DNA from: Amborella trichopoda
Lineage: Eukaryota; Streptophyta; Magnoliopsida; Amborellales; Amborellaceae
DNA length: 64,000 nt
Direction: 5' to 3'
Assembly (NCBI RefSeq): GCF_000471905.2
Contig: NW_006494789.1
Location: 7,242,097-7,306,096 of the forward strand
The notes below the pieces were generated by a model. That model saw only the letters and a list, made by a program, of their open reading frames with translations, ran no database searches and was not told where the DNA came from. Position numbers and translations under genes: made by a program. The stretch's first letter is position 1, and each line of letters begins with the position of its first letter. Shown one piece after another: positions 8,385-20,100 of the stretch.

Positions 8385-10811
8385 TAGTTAGGTTCCTCGT
8401 TCTCGCCCTCTAGATCTGGATGATCAGACGGTACGTGTCTCGGGTTTTAGGGGAACCCGAGATGAGATCGCTCTCTCGGGAAGCTTGTTGGGAGACAAGG
8501 GTAGGTAGACCAACCTATGAGAGAGGAATTTAAGGTGGGTTTTTGACTTACTCGGGTTGGGTCATGTGGGCGCCCTCTTAGATCACGAAGAAAGCCCCCA
8601 GTCATAAAATTGGTTCGGAATCGTGTCCCTTAGCTTGTATTCTCCTGTTTCTGCAATCACACACGTATAGAAAATGTTATAAGACAAGTGGTCAACGGAC
8701 CCCACCTTACCTTTGGGTGAATGTACACATGCGTGCACATTCAAAAGAAAGGAAGAGAAGAATGAGAGGATTAAGATTAGGATGAGAAGAATTTGATCAA
8801 GCGGTGAGGCCGACACAATGACTAAACTAAAAAGTAATTGACTTGGTGTGGTAGGAAAACGGGCTCGATAGCTCAGACCGGCTCAACAGAATTTCTACTA
8901 AACATACTAATACCAACTAGCTAGACACAGTGGCTAGTCTATTGTGGCGATGAAGCGGGCACAGTAACTCTGACTAGCACAACGAAATTATTGCTAAAAG
9001 ACAGGACTATCATAGAAAGCTAATCTCGATGTATCTTAATCAGATGAAAGAGTAAAAGAATGGAAGAAAAAGAGAGAGACAGAGACAAAAGAGAAGAAGA
9101 AGCAAAATAGGAGAGAAAACCATGAGAGAAAAAGAAGAAAGAGAAAAGGAGAGGAGGAGGACACAAACAGGAATGAGAGAAGGAGAGAGAAAACTCAAAT
9201 GGTGATGACTTCTGTAGGCTGTGTAAGAAGAGAGAAGAGAGACAAAGAACACAGGTGGCAATGGTCTTGCATTGACTATTACAGAAGGAAGAGAGGGAAG
9301 CAACACATGCTGTAATGGGCTTGCGCCAGCAATAGTAGAAGAAAGAGGAGAGGGAAAGAGCACAGGTGGCGATAGGCTACCATCGTATGTGATGGAAGAA
9401 CCATGACGAGAACACAGGCGGTGCTAGGCTTGCGCTAGCTATGACAAAAGAGTGGAAAGAGAAGGAACATAGACAGTGAAAGGTCAGCGCCGTTTGCGAT
9501 AGAAGAGAAGAGAAAGAGAGAGAAAGCTCATGCGGCGATAGGCTTGCACTGTCTATGACAGAAGAGAAGAGAGAGAAAAGAAGGGAGAAGGCACATGCGA
9601 TGATAGGCTTGCACCGTTTGTGATAAAAGAGAAGAGAGAGAAAGGAAAGAAAGCACATGCAGTGATAGACTTGCATCATCTGTGACAGAAGAGAAGAGAG
9701 AGAAAAAAGGAGAGAAAGAGATAAAGATGAAAGCAGAAAAGAGAAAGCGAAAGATGAGAGAGAAAATAAGAGATAGAGATGAGAGAGAAAAGAGGGGAGA
9801 AAAGATAAAGTAGAGATGAAAAAAAAGAGAAGAGAGAAGAGGAGATAGAGAGAGATAGATTTGGTTCCTTTTGTTTCTTCACTGAATCGCATTGAGTGTG
9901 CCGTCACGATCACATTGCAATAAACACAACTTGATTTCATGTCCGGATGAAGATTTCGTCGTCTTGAGTTTTTTTTCCAGAATCTTAAAATTCGACGGTC
10001 GAAATTACAGAAACTTCGATGCTTCGTACCTGAAATCCAACCGTTCACCATATGCGAGGTTAGGACAAGAGATAACATCAGACCTTATGCACATAATGCA
10101 ATTGTTTTCATGTCGATCAGGTACGCGAGCATCGTGATTTGGCTGCTAGAGTGAGGCGTGCTGCAGCTGATTTTTTTGTAATTTTCTTCACGGAACAGCA
10201 ATTTCTCTCTAGTTTTTCTTCCTACTAGGGCATCGTCATGGGGCGTACCACTTATTGAAACTCTCGTCTTGACGAGAGGAACATGCGTACAAATTTTGAG
10301 CGCGATCGAACTTGGAACGAGTGAGATATAGGCCCTGAAATTCTCTCCTTGTGACTGTAAAAGTGGCCACCTTTAATGGTGTTTTGCTGCAGGGTGGCTA
10401 CACAGGAATAGTGTGCGACCTACCCCTTTTCGGTATTTTACTTATAAATTTGTCTTGGGGTACCCGATTAAGCTGAAACTTGACCCATAAGGGCTTTCGA
10501 CTGTGCCAAATCGAATGGTGTCAGTTCCACTGTTGTTTGATGCACTAAAAATATAAGTCTAACTATGGGGTCCATTTCAGGGTACGAGAGTCAAATTTCG
10601 TTGAAATTATTTCTTTGTGTTCATTGCCTTAGACATGCATGATTACGATGAAACTTGGCAGGTGACCTTTTGAAGTGCTTATGAAGATCTTGACCAGTTC
10701 TGGGGCTATTCTAAGACTGTTGAAATTTTCATTGTATGTTGAGGCTTTATTGACCTGCTTCCTATTTATTCCCCATCAGGGACCAAGGTGCTAAAAAAAT
10801 GTGTTTAAACA
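8385..10811 (-). repeat. E2 3' LTR, lacking its promoter segment
   Basis: On the minus strand it begins TGTTTAAACACATTTT (10,811) and ends CTAACTA (8,385). Compared with the E5 LTR, the segment with TATA box and R (E5 about 54,125-54,640) is missing near 9,870: the GA tract runs straight into sequence that in E5 lies upstream of the TATA box. Length 2.43 kb against 3.0-3.3 kb in E3-E5. Confidence 0.75.
9045..9870 (-). repeat. Hairpin array flanked by purine tracts (pyrimidine in the sense strand), E2 LTR
   Basis: 9,045-9,190 and 9,690-9,870 are nearly pure GA. Between them are about 8 units of 55-60 bp. Read on the minus strand a unit is CACAAACGG...CAAGCC...CGCATGTG plus a CT-rich spacer. 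Stems are imperfect, and the loop keeps the CAAGCC element seen in E1 and S. Confidence 0.7.
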
Positions 10812-10820
10812 GCTTGCCCC
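10812..10820 (-). promoter_or_regulatory. E2 polypurine tract (PPT)
   Basis: On the minus strand GGGGCAAGC stands directly before the 3' LTR start. E5 has AGAGGGGCAAGC at the same place. This is where plus-strand DNA synthesis would be primed. Confidence 0.6.
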
Positions 10821-12362
10821 ACCAAATGTTGTGCTTCGAGACAAGCGAGAACGTCAACATTCAGATAATTTCCTTTGGCTTTATTACTTTTTTCTTCTTA
10901 GCCACATGATCATGTGAACACCGAGGAGATTCACGCAATGCTACAACTAGGATGCGAAGATGTTTGGATGAAATGTACAGGTCCATTCGTGGAGACTTTA
11001 GGGGGGGAAGAGACTTTTTTGACAGATCGTATCGAAGTCCTCACCCTGACGTGGATTGTTTGTGATTCTAAAGCTGAGGATATTGTACGAACCATGTTAG
11101 TCATAATCAGGCCTGTCTAGCAGTCGAGTGCCATGCTGAAGGGAATTGATCCCATTTGGTTTGGGTTTGTTTGTTTTTGGTTAGCACTGTTTGCTGCTAC
11201 AACAAGTTTTCTTTTGACAGCCAAGATACCTTTGTGGGCTCGATTTACTGGGTTCAGTCGAGGGCATTTTGTTAGCCTGCCCCGAAAGTATGGGCTTGTC
11301 AACTAGAGGGAATTGTGGCTGGGCTGACTGAAGTCTCTGGCAAGTTCGCCTTGACTTTGTCAGTTTATTGCCTTCATAGTGGTGTTTTAGCATTTTTGGA
11401 ATGTGTTTGTGACCTCGTGGGAATAACGTTCTTCCTCATGAGACTTATCTTGCCATCTTGGCGAGTCTTCTATCTTTCGAGTCCTTTTTACGAATAGATT
11501 CAAGCTATCATAATCTTTTCCCTGAAGCTCATATTTTTGGATATTGGTATTATGAAACCAGGGTTTTTTCTCATTGAATGTGAGCTGAAGCCGCCTGTTG
11601 AGGCAAGCGTTGCATCAACTTGTTTATTTGTTCAATCGTCCTTCACATATTATCATTTGAACTTGGGAAGCAACACTGTAGAGACGGTTTTCACCAACTG
11701 CCTTTTGGGGGCTCTTTTACTCATGACCTTTCGACCATGTCCACCCTTATCATCCATTTTTTACTCACGATGCTCTTTCAGGTTTTCACCGTGACCGGGT
11801 TTTTATTTTCACGGACCTCTTTTACTCATGGTTTTCATGAGCATGCCCATCCGTCATTTTTACTCATGACGTTCCGCTATTCAGGCATACACCATGCCCA
11901 TTAGTTTTTGTGAAGGTGTGTTTAAGGTCATGCCTTTGGGACTAGTGTGAAACCTTTTAATGTCATGCGACCAAGACGTGCACTCTAGTTTAAGGTCATA
12001 CAGCTGGACCGTGGTGGTGATGAATGACAGTCTGTTGAGGCCATGTAATGAGTACGATGGTGGTTTTAGCTCACTTTAGGGAGATGACACGAGCCTACCT
12101 ACAAAAGATAGATGATGTATGAAAGGTGGGTGAAAAATGGTGAACCATTAGCTTACGACGAGTATGAGTGGCGGGATGGTTCGCCATTTTTATGAGCACG
12201 AGTGAGACTCAGTGGGGAATGAGAAAGGATGATGAAATGAATAGACTCACTAGGGAGATAATGAAGGTAGTGCACGCACACAAACGGGTCGATTAGGGAA
12301 GACGTGCATGAAAATGCACATAAAAGGCATGTGCGAATATAAGTTGGCGTGTTTAAAGTCAT
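10821..12362 (-). other. E2 3' region, conserved terminal block
   Basis: No gene seen. Aligns with the E3 block 27,541-28,780 (opposite strand) and with E5 55,561-57,480. It holds short direct repeats of the type 'ttttactcatg.tttc' (11,700-11,880) and single copies of the 35-bp minisatellite motif at its right end. Confidence 0.6.
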
Positions 12363-12367
12363 GCCTC
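12363..12367. repeat. Target-site duplication of E3, left copy (GCCTC)
   Basis: Five bases before the TG of the E3 5' LTR. The right copy is GCCTT at 30,634-30,638: four of five match, the difference being a transition. Confidence 0.6.
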
Positions 12368-13668
12368 TGTTTGAACGTATTTTTTAGCACCTTGGTCCTT
12401 GGTAGGAAGCAGGTCAATAAAGCCAACAAAACAGTGAAATTTCTTGATAGTTTCAGAATGGCCCTAGTGCTAGTCAAGATCTTTATCAGCACTTCAAGAA
12501 ACCACCTGCCAAGTTTCATCGCGATCAGACATGTCTAAGGCAGTGAACATGAAGAAACAATTTTCGGAAAATGGACTTTAACACCCTGAAATGAACCCTA
12601 AAACTGGAACTACATTTTTGGTGTCTCAAATCATAGTGGGACTACCGCCATTAGATCCGACACAGTCGAAAACCCTTATGGGTCTAATTTCAGCTTAATC
12701 AGACACTCTAAAAAAACAATATGACCAAAACATTGAAACAGGAGAGGCCGCACATTATTCCCATGTGGCCTCACTGCACCAAAACACCATTAAAGGTGGT
12801 TGTTTTTACAGTCACAGTCAATCACTTTCAGGGCATGTAACTCACTTGTTTCAAGTTGGACTTTTCCCAAAGTTAGTAAACGTATTCAACTCATCAAGAC
12901 GAACAATTCGATATGTGGTGTGCCCCATGATGATGTCCGAGTAGGGAGAAAGACTAGAGAGAAGTTGCCAATTCGTGAAGAAGTTGCAAAAAATTCAGCA
13001 GCGACATGCCTCCCTCGATGAACCAAATCACGATGCTTGGGCAACGGATCAACGCGAAACCAATTCCATTGTGTGCGTAAGGTCTAGGGCTATCATTGGT
13101 CAGAACCCTGTAAATGATGGACGACAAGATTTCCTGCACGAAGCGAATGAAGTAACTGAAATTTTCGTCACCAAATTACAAATTCTGGTAAAAACTCAAA
13201 AGTTGTGAAATCTTCGTTTGGGCTCCAAATCGCGTCCCGTTTGTTTCCATGCAATTGTGACAGCATGCGTAGTTCACTATAATGAAAAATAAAAGAAAAA
13301 CATCAAGGAGCAAGTGCACGGTCGATCCAAAATTTTCAATATTCAAGCAAATTTTGAGTCTCGTGATCATGGTTCGAAACACGATCCATGGCTTAAAATT
13401 TGTATCAAATCAATGGTCATGCCGAGCCCTACAAGAAAACAATAATCTTTCGATCAAACGCGTATCAGAACACCCTCGGGTCAGTCATGGAAGATCACGC
13501 AAGATCTCAAGCAACAGCAGGGACTGTTATGAAATTCCACCCATTGTTAAGCAGGGGCAAAACAATCCTTTTGCACCCATTTTTAGAAATTCTTTTAATT
13601 AAATTAAATCTTAATTTTTAGCAATTAAGTCTAATTTTTATCAATCCACCCATGTTTGGCCACAATTC

Positions 13669-13676
13669 TATATAAA
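13669..13676 (+). promoter_or_regulatory. LTR TATA box (E3 5' LTR)
   Basis: TATATAAA; identical in the 3' LTR at 28,781 and in E4 at 39,953. Confidence 0.75.
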
Positions 13677-13735
13677 CAGGCACTGCCTCATTGTAAAAGG
13701 GACCCCTCGGCCTTCAGTTTATGGTTTGAAGATTG

Positions 13736-13741
13736 AATAAA
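13736..13741 (+). terminator. LTR poly(A) signal (E3 5' LTR)
   Basis: AATAAA about 60 bp after the TATA box, in the phrase 'gattgaataaaaattttg' that is also in the 3' LTR. Confidence 0.65.
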
Positions 13742-13830
13742 AATTTTGATTCCATGCTTAAGATTTTAAGTAGATCTTGGGAGAGAGAGAGGATAGAGAA
13801 AAAAAGGGTTGGTACCCTTCAGGTTGGTAA

Positions 13831-14095
13831 CTCCCTCTCTCCTCCCTCTCTCTACTCTCTCTCTCTCCTTCTTTCTCTCTCTTTCTCTCTTTCTCGCTCT
13901 TCTCTCTCTTGTTCTCTTCTCTCTCTTTCTCTCTTTTTCTTTCTTTCTCTCTCTTCTCTCTTTCTCTCTTCTATCTCTTCTCTCTCTTTCTCTCTTTTCT
14001 CTTTCTCTCACTTTTCTCTCTCTTTCTCTCTTTCTCTCTCTCTTCCCTCTGTCTTTCTCTCTCATCTCCTCTTCTCATCTCTATCTCCATTTGTC
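13831..14095 (+). repeat. Pyrimidine tract (E3 5' LTR)
   Basis: Nearly pure CT, introduced by 'ggtacccttcaggttggtaa'. Open frames across it are compositional. Confidence 0.9.
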
Positions 14096-14099
14096 CCCT

Positions 14100-14850
14100 T
14101 TTGATGCAACCGACAAGGCTTAACGTCAGATGGTCTCCTCTCTCTCTCTCTGTCAATCGGTGAGACCTAGCATTGACTGAGCCTTATCTCTCTTGCTTTG
14201 TCAATTGGTGAGACTTAGCGCCGGTTGGCCTTCTTTCTCTTCCTCTGTTAGTCAGCGAGACCTAGCATCGGTTGGCCTTCTTTCTCTTCATCTGTCAGTC
14301 GGTGAGACCTAGCACCGAGTGGGCCTTCTCTCTTTTCCTCTGTCAGTCGGAGAGACCTAACGCTAACTGGTTTTCTCTCTCTTCCTCTATCAGTGAATGA
14401 GACTTAACGTTGATTGGTTTTCTCTCTCTTCCTCTGTCAATCGGTGAGACCTAGCACCAATTGATTTTCTCCATCTTCTTCTGTTTACTGGCGAGACTTA
14501 GCACCGATTGGTCTTCTCTATCTTCTTCTATCAACTGGGGAGACCTAGTGCCGGTTGGTCTTCTTTATCTTCTTCTATCAACTGGTGAGACCTAGAGCCT
14601 GTTGGTCTTCTCTCTCTTCTTCTATCAGTCGGTGAGACCTAGCACCGATTTGTCTTCTCTCTCTTATTCTGTCTGTAGGTAAGACCTAGAGCCGACTGGT
14701 TTTCCCTCTCTTCTTCTATCAGTTGGCGAGACTTACCACCAGTTGGTTCTCTTTCTTTCTACTCATCTGACATAATCGGCGAAGCCTAGCACCGACTCCT
14801 TCCTCTCTTTCCCATCTCTTGAAATAGTCTGTAATGTTTAACACTGACTG
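14100..14850 (+). repeat. U5 hairpin array (E3 5' LTR)
   Basis: About 14-15 units of 45-50 bp: left arm CAGTCGGTG or variants, loop AGACCTAG, right arm CACCGACTGG or variants, then TTTTCTCTCTCTTCYTCTGT spacer. The last unit near 14,775 has GAAGCCTAG as loop. Many arms differ by paired changes or G-T pairs. These sit in U5 RNA between the cap region and the PBS. Confidence 0.8.
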
Positions 14851-15541
14851 CATCTCCTCTTCTTCTCCCTCTCCTCTTCCTTCTTTTCTCTCCTTCCATC
14901 TATTCCCTTCTTCTCTTTAACCATTTGTCTGCTACTCTTTCGTTCAACCAAGAGGGATTGAAGCTAGCATCTCATGGCAGTTCTGTCGTCTAGCCATAAT
15001 GTTGTTGCGATAGGTTCGCTTGGCCCACTTTACTGCCACTACAGACCGACCATTATTCTTAGCTAGTCGATATTGACAATAGCGTCTAGTAGCAATCCTG
15101 GGAGCTGGTCTCGGTTACCGAGCCTGTTTCGCTACCATGTTAAGCCAATCATCTACTAGCCTAGTCACTGCTCTAGTCTTCTTGCTTGATTGAATTCTTC
15201 TCTCCCCCTGTCTTTCTTTCTTCTTTTTGAATACGCATACGCATGCTTGCATGTGATTGCAGGAAAGCATACGAGCTAAGGGAGGTGATTCCAAACCAAT
15301 TTCGCTTGAGGGGCTTTCTTTGTGATATAAGAGGGAGCCCACACGAGTCAGCCTGAGTAAGTCCCAAACCCACCTTTAAATTCCTCTCGCACCGGTTGGT
15401 AACACCTGCCCTTGATTTCGAGCGAGGATCCCGAGAGAGCGATCTCACGAACATCTTAGATCCCTCTTGAGGGATCTAAAAACCCAAAAGGTATGTCACC
15501 TGATCCTCGAGGGATAAGGGGGAGATCGAGGCACCTAATTA
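14851..15541 (+). other. E3 U5 tail
   Basis: No gene. Contains 'ctactctttcgttc', 'ggcagttctgtc', 'cgagcctgttt' and 'gcccacacgagtcagcc' blocks conserved in E3 3' LTR and E4, ending at the PBS. Confidence 0.7.
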
Positions 15542-15543
15542 GC

Positions 15544-15563
15544 TTGGAGGCTCCACTGGAGAC
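15544..15563 (+). promoter_or_regulatory. E3 primer-binding site, tRNA-Arg type
   Basis: TTGGAGGCTCCACTGGAGAC, 2 nt after the LTR. Three differences from the expected tRNA-Arg complement, consistent with decay. Confidence 0.7.
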
Positions 15564-15800
15564 TTACTACCCCTTAGCCGGATCGTTCTTGTATGGTTAG
15601 TTTCTTCTTTATCTGCTTTCATTCTCTATTCATATTCACTTATGGCTGCTGGGTTCTATAACCCATTTATTCGGATCGGAGATTTTCTTATCCCCTTATT
15701 CGAAAGAGTCCCTAGGGAACATGGTCCTTCGATTTTGTTCTCGACCATCCTCTTGAGCAATGACGCCTTGTCTAGCTCCCAGGTCTTAACTTGGACCGGT

Positions 15801-16274
15801 GTGAGGAGGGACTTGAAGGTCCCTCACTCCCCATCTCTTCGCTCTGGTGGAAACTCCACTAAGGTGCCTTGAATGGGCAGCACTTATGTTGTCCCACACA
15901 GCATGCACCTAGCCACCGGCAAGTCACTTGCCGGTTCTGTTCCTGAGGTACGTCGAAAGGCTGCTCGGTCCCTTTTTGCGAAAGACAAGCAAGCTGCCAT
16001 TGCTTCCGAGGGATGCCATAAGGCTACCCCCAACATTCCTACACCATTAGTCTCTATCCCAAGAGGCTCAACACATCGAGGTGGAAACCCTACGGTCTCC
16101 ACCCCTCACATAAGCCACAAGGCTTGTGGGTCACCCACTCGAGTCACACCTCGGGGCAACCCTTTGGTTGCCTCGAGACCGTGTTCAAGATCGAACCTTC
16201 CAAGGCCAGATCCTACGCACACCACTCATGTGCATCATAGTACTCGAGGCAGCCCCATTATTGCGCCAACCTGA
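15801..16274 (+). pseudogene. Leader ORF, E3 copy
   Basis: Same frame as the E1 and E4 leader ORFs. It begins with GTG where E1 has ATG, has an in-frame TGA at 15,870-15,872, then runs open from ATG 15,873 to TGA at 16,272-16,274 (133 aa). Shares motifs such as PHSMHxATGKS, GGNPTVST and TPRGNP with E4. No known domain. Later in-phase codons (PEYTGADLL) continue in another frame at about 16,260-16,350, so the original ORF may have been longer. Confidence 0.4.
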
Positions 16275-16834
16275 GTACACAGGAGCTGACCTTCTCATCC
16301 TCCTCCTATGCACACAAGCTTGCACTTATTCTCTTACAGACACATGCTCATAGTTCTCGGCCTCCTAAGGCCAGATCACTTGCACGAGCCCAGGTTGACA
16401 CTCAGGTCTCCCGTAAATATTCTTCAAGGGGGGCACACACATCACCATCTCAGACGTCTCTTCGTCCTCGACTCAGGCCTCCTCATAAGTCAACCCTGCT
16501 CCTGCATGCTCCTCCTTCATCGAGCAAGCACTTTCAACCTTGGTACTCGAAGGTTTTCCCCAAGAGTACCATCCTGAACCAGGCCCAAAACTTTTGTCAT
16601 GTCTCTGGAGCTCATAAGGGAGCTCGGGGCATAGACCTTATGGAAGATCGAGTCCTTCATCCTCCCCAGCCCAAGATGACTCTAGTTCTTGACCCACATC
16701 CATTGCCACACCTGATGGAGACAACTCTCTCCTCTGCAGGAATAGTTGACTAGCCACAACCTAGATCACAGTTTTGGCCGAACGTCCATCAAAACCTCAA
16801 GGCTAAACACGATAGAGGACTGCGAATTTTGACA

Positions 16835-18900
16835 ATGGAGGTGACCAAGGCAATCAAAATAGCCAATTTTGACGGCCCTCTTCACCCGAATCCCTTCTAC
16901 CACATTCAGACAATGAAACCTGAAGAAGAGATAGATGAGCACTATGTTGTGGTTACTGTAGTAGAAGAAGACCCAGCCACACAACAGCCATGGTCCCAAG
17001 ACCGTCATGAGCAGGCTCCTCAGCCACATTCCCAAGACCGTGGATAATCGTTTGAAACACCATCTACGTAAAAACGTCAAGTTCAGTCAAGGCATGCTAA
17101 CCCCTTACTGACTGTCCTACCTTGTACGACCCGTCAAGCTCGCAAACAGTTTGTTGCCACTAACGTCGACCCCCATAATGAAACAATCAGCGTAATGGTT
17201 GTAAGCGAGTCCAGTGATGCTCAGGAGGATCGCATGAACAAGTTCAGGGATATGGTGCAGCGATGATAGAAAAGTTCACTCGTATTGACGTTGCACACCA
17301 GTCGGTTAACCATGAGGCCAATTCCCATCACTCTGATGGTGTACCTCCACGGCAGCCTCCTCCATCTACCTCACTAGACAATTTTGTCCCTCGTCCAGTT
17401 TCTTAGTCAGCTATTGACGCTATGGTCACCCATAGCCTAAAGAATAGACAAATTCAAGGCATACAGGGTGCGACGCCTTATCAAAGACTATATCCTTCCT
17501 ATATTGATCGGGTCCCGTTCCCCTCAGACTATAAGAAAGGGAAGTTTCCTCTATTCAATGGAACCACCTCCCAAAACCAGCATAGCAGCATGTTGAGAAA
17601 TAGCAACTGACGGGAGACTTCTTCTCCGCCAGTTCATTGATGCCCTTGATGGCCCAACATTCCAATGGTATGCTTGACTTCCTCCAAACTCGATGCATAC
17701 ATGGGAGGAGATGGAGAAACTGTTCTATCAACGCTTCTAAGAAGTCGAGAGAGAATTTCAAATCATTGAGCTTCTCACCTTGAGTCAAGACCCTGATGTG
17801 CCCGTAGATCAGTTCATATCAAGATGGAGAAACTTGGCTTCTCGATATCCTAATCCTATGCCCGAGAAGGAAGCAGTCCAAACTTGTGTGCGGAACATGT
17901 GACCTGAGATCACTCTAAATGTCGAGGCCTCTAATCTGACCTCCATGTCAGAGTTGATCTCTAAATCAGTTCACATAGAAAGTTTGTCACGCCATCATGG
18001 TGGGGCCCGACAACCATCTACAAGTTTAGCAAACAACCAGGGCAATGGTGGCTCTCGGAATAATACACGGGGCAACCAACAAAAAGGGGCAATTAGTGCA
18101 GCCATTATGGTCACTGATTCAAAGAAGCTCCCTCCAAAACATTGGACCTCTCTAAAGAGGTAAGCACGACGAAGGTAACACCCTAGGCTAGTAAGCAACA
18201 ACAGTCATACAATCGGGTACCTCCACTAGCCAACTTTGATCGGAGTGATTATTTCACCAGGCATAGGAACAAGGTTTATCCCTTAGAGAAGGAATGAGTC
18301 CCTACGCTATTCTAGTTATTATTGGAGCAGACTATGATCTAGATTCCAGAAGCCATGTTCCCTGAGCAATCTGGTCTTTACACTCAGGCAAATTATTGTG
18401 CCTACCATTAGAGGACCAATCATTCCATAGATGACTGCTACACGTTGAAGGATATCATTGAGGCTCTGATTATGAAATGTCAAATAATGCTTGAAGATTT
18501 AAAGAAGGCCTTCGGGGCAGCTAAGGCCTCCCATGCCATAACTATTCTAGAGGAGGACAAATTTCCAGGTATCCTCTACGCCCTCTTCACTATAATGCTT
18601 CCAGAAGGCATAATCACGCTAAAGCAGACAAGGCAATCCCTTCGCTTTGTTAAGGGGACTGAAGATCGTTGGTGCCCATTCCATCAAATACGAGGTCATT
18701 ATTCAAAATGCACAACTTTCCATGATGTATTTGCAGAGAAGATGTGGGAATGTCAAGAATTTTCAACCTCCTTGTAAGTGATCCCCATATAACTTCCTCA
18801 TCGGGGTAAGAAGATCTCATAAGGCAGGACCTTCTGATCAATGACTCAGACTCTGCAGAACCCTCAACTTCTCAGCTGTGGATGATCTACCATGGCCGAA
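16835..18900 (+). pseudogene. gag: E3 gag
   Basis: ATG at 16,835. N-terminal piece to 17,047, then broken frames. 17,422-17,610 carries YPSYIDRVPFPSDYKKGKF. The retrotransposon-gag core at about 17,630-17,930 has GPTFQWY, WEEMEKLFYQ, VDQFISRWRNLASR and PMPEKEAVQTCV. A variable Asn/Gly-rich stretch follows (18,000-18,090). The nucleocapsid has two knuckles with Cys/His spacing C-x2-H-x4-H: one at about 18,399-18,440, one at 18,680-18,715 (WCPFHQIRGH). Many stops replace Arg, Gln or Trp codons of E4. It would package RNA into cytoplasmic particles if intact. Confidence 0.8.
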
Positions 18901-18959
18901 GCAGACTCAAGTCCATAAGACGAGAAGCAGTTCGTCAAGCTAGAGCGGTTTGCCACCCT

Positions 18960-20100
18960 AGCGCGACAAATTAAACATCACTTCAAAAAACCAAAAAGAG
19001 TCGGGCACCAAGGGCTGTTCGTCGAAGAAGCAAGACCGCTCAACCCACAATCGAGAGGGAGTTTCTCAGGCCCCTTCCTCTGTTGCCAACTTTGCTGGAG
19101 TTCATCCCCGACACAATCATTTTTCCTTCTTCATCCTGTCAAGAAGACATCCCCGTGCCATCTTCCACTCAGCAAACATGCAATGAGGGTGACGACATTA
19201 AAAGCGCTCCCCAATGGTCTAAGCAAGGAAAAGACCTAAAAGATCCCCTGCACCTGTCCAATTCTGATGATGACATAAAAATCTGCCCAGATCGGTCTGA
19301 TGAGGGGAACAACCTTAAAAGTTCCCCACCTTCTAACCCTACTCCTCCTTCTTCTCTTGCTTCTCATTCTTCCTTGTCTATGGCTCCTGTAGGTACAACC
19401 TTGATATATCCAGACTTCGATGCTCTCGATAGAGAACTTGAGGGATTAAACATAACTAAGGCGCAACGGAAGCGATTGAGAAAGCTGACACAGGCAGAAA
19501 GATTCTTAACAATTGCTTATGCCCTGGTAGCTAAAGCCAAGGCTGAGCCACCTTCTTCAAAGAAGCACAAGAAGTCGAAGCCAAAGAAACCCTAGTGGCC
19601 CCCTGAGCCCGACTTCGAGCAAAGGCTGAGAGAATTAAGGGGGCAAAGTTTTTATTCTCAAGAGTCTTGACATATGGTACAAGTCTATGAAGCGCAGGTC
19701 ACTACGGAGCAAGCACTACGGACATCTGCGTAAGGGACGTGTGATTCACACGAGGACACTTCACGCCCAACCGTTGTTGAACCCCAAAACCAGCTCTTGC
19801 AGGCTGATTGGCTTCCCATGTTTGAGGTCGACCCTTCTGTCCCTCAAACCGAGAAAGGCGCAGAAATCATGACATGCTCCGGAGCCCTATTGGAAGCAGA
19901 GATGTCAGGGTCATGGGCCTCTGCATTTGAGGTGAATCACAAGGTCCCTGAAAACAATGATGAAGAGTTGCAAGAAGCTCCAGAAGAATTGGAAGGAGGT
20001 GGTCAGGCCATAGCAGACGAACTCGAAGAAATAAATCTTGTAGATGATGCAGACCCCAGACCTACCTTCATTTCAGCAAAAAAGTCTCTAGACAAGAAAG
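18960..20100 (+). pseudogene. E3 gag-RT linker, no recognisable protease
   Basis: Longest piece 19,083-19,595 (170 aa): an acidic Ser/Asp-rich part with repeats of the type KxxPxxSxxxDDIKxxP, then a basic segment ending KKHKKSKPKKP that looks like a nuclear-localisation signal. Another piece, 19,797-20,100, is Glu-rich. The Asp protease signature D-T/S-G expected between gag and RT is not visible in any frame I read. E2 (37,191-38,189) and E4 (45,480-46,590) have the same linker. What it does is unknown. Confidence 0.6.

Larger units (their letters stand above)
8385..12367 (-). mobile_element. E2: Tat-lineage element on the minus strand, left (3') part
   Basis: 3' LTR 8,385-10,811 and the last part of the 3' region. 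It continues at 30,634-38,820 after the E3 insertion: the repeat text breaks at 12,367 ('gtcatgcctc') and resumes at about 30,639 ('ctgtgcaaagcagttt'), matching the uninterrupted order in E3 and E5. The left flank GCGAT (8,380-8,384) is the expected 5-bp target copy; its partner is outside the window. Confidence 0.75.
12368..15541 (+). repeat. E3 5' LTR (3,174 bp)
   Basis: Starts TGTTTGAACG, ends CCTAATTA, followed by GC and the PBS. U3 is 12,368 to about 13,700 and shares long blocks with E4 (38,829 onward), E6 (61,785 onward) and, reversed, E2 and E5. U5 is unusually long (about 1.8 kb) because of the CT tract and hairpin array. Confidence 0.85.

Noticed and set aside
13766..14065. Arg/Glu/Lys-rich frame on the minus strand
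   Set aside because: Reverse of the CT tract; charged low-complexity peptide by composition only. Same for 4,298-4,678 and 13,971-14,156.
14100..14850. CRISPR-like array (repeat plus spacer)
   Set aside because: Plant retrotransposon context; the spacers are all CT-rich and similar, the repeats vary, and no cas genes are present. It is a tandem repeat in an LTR.
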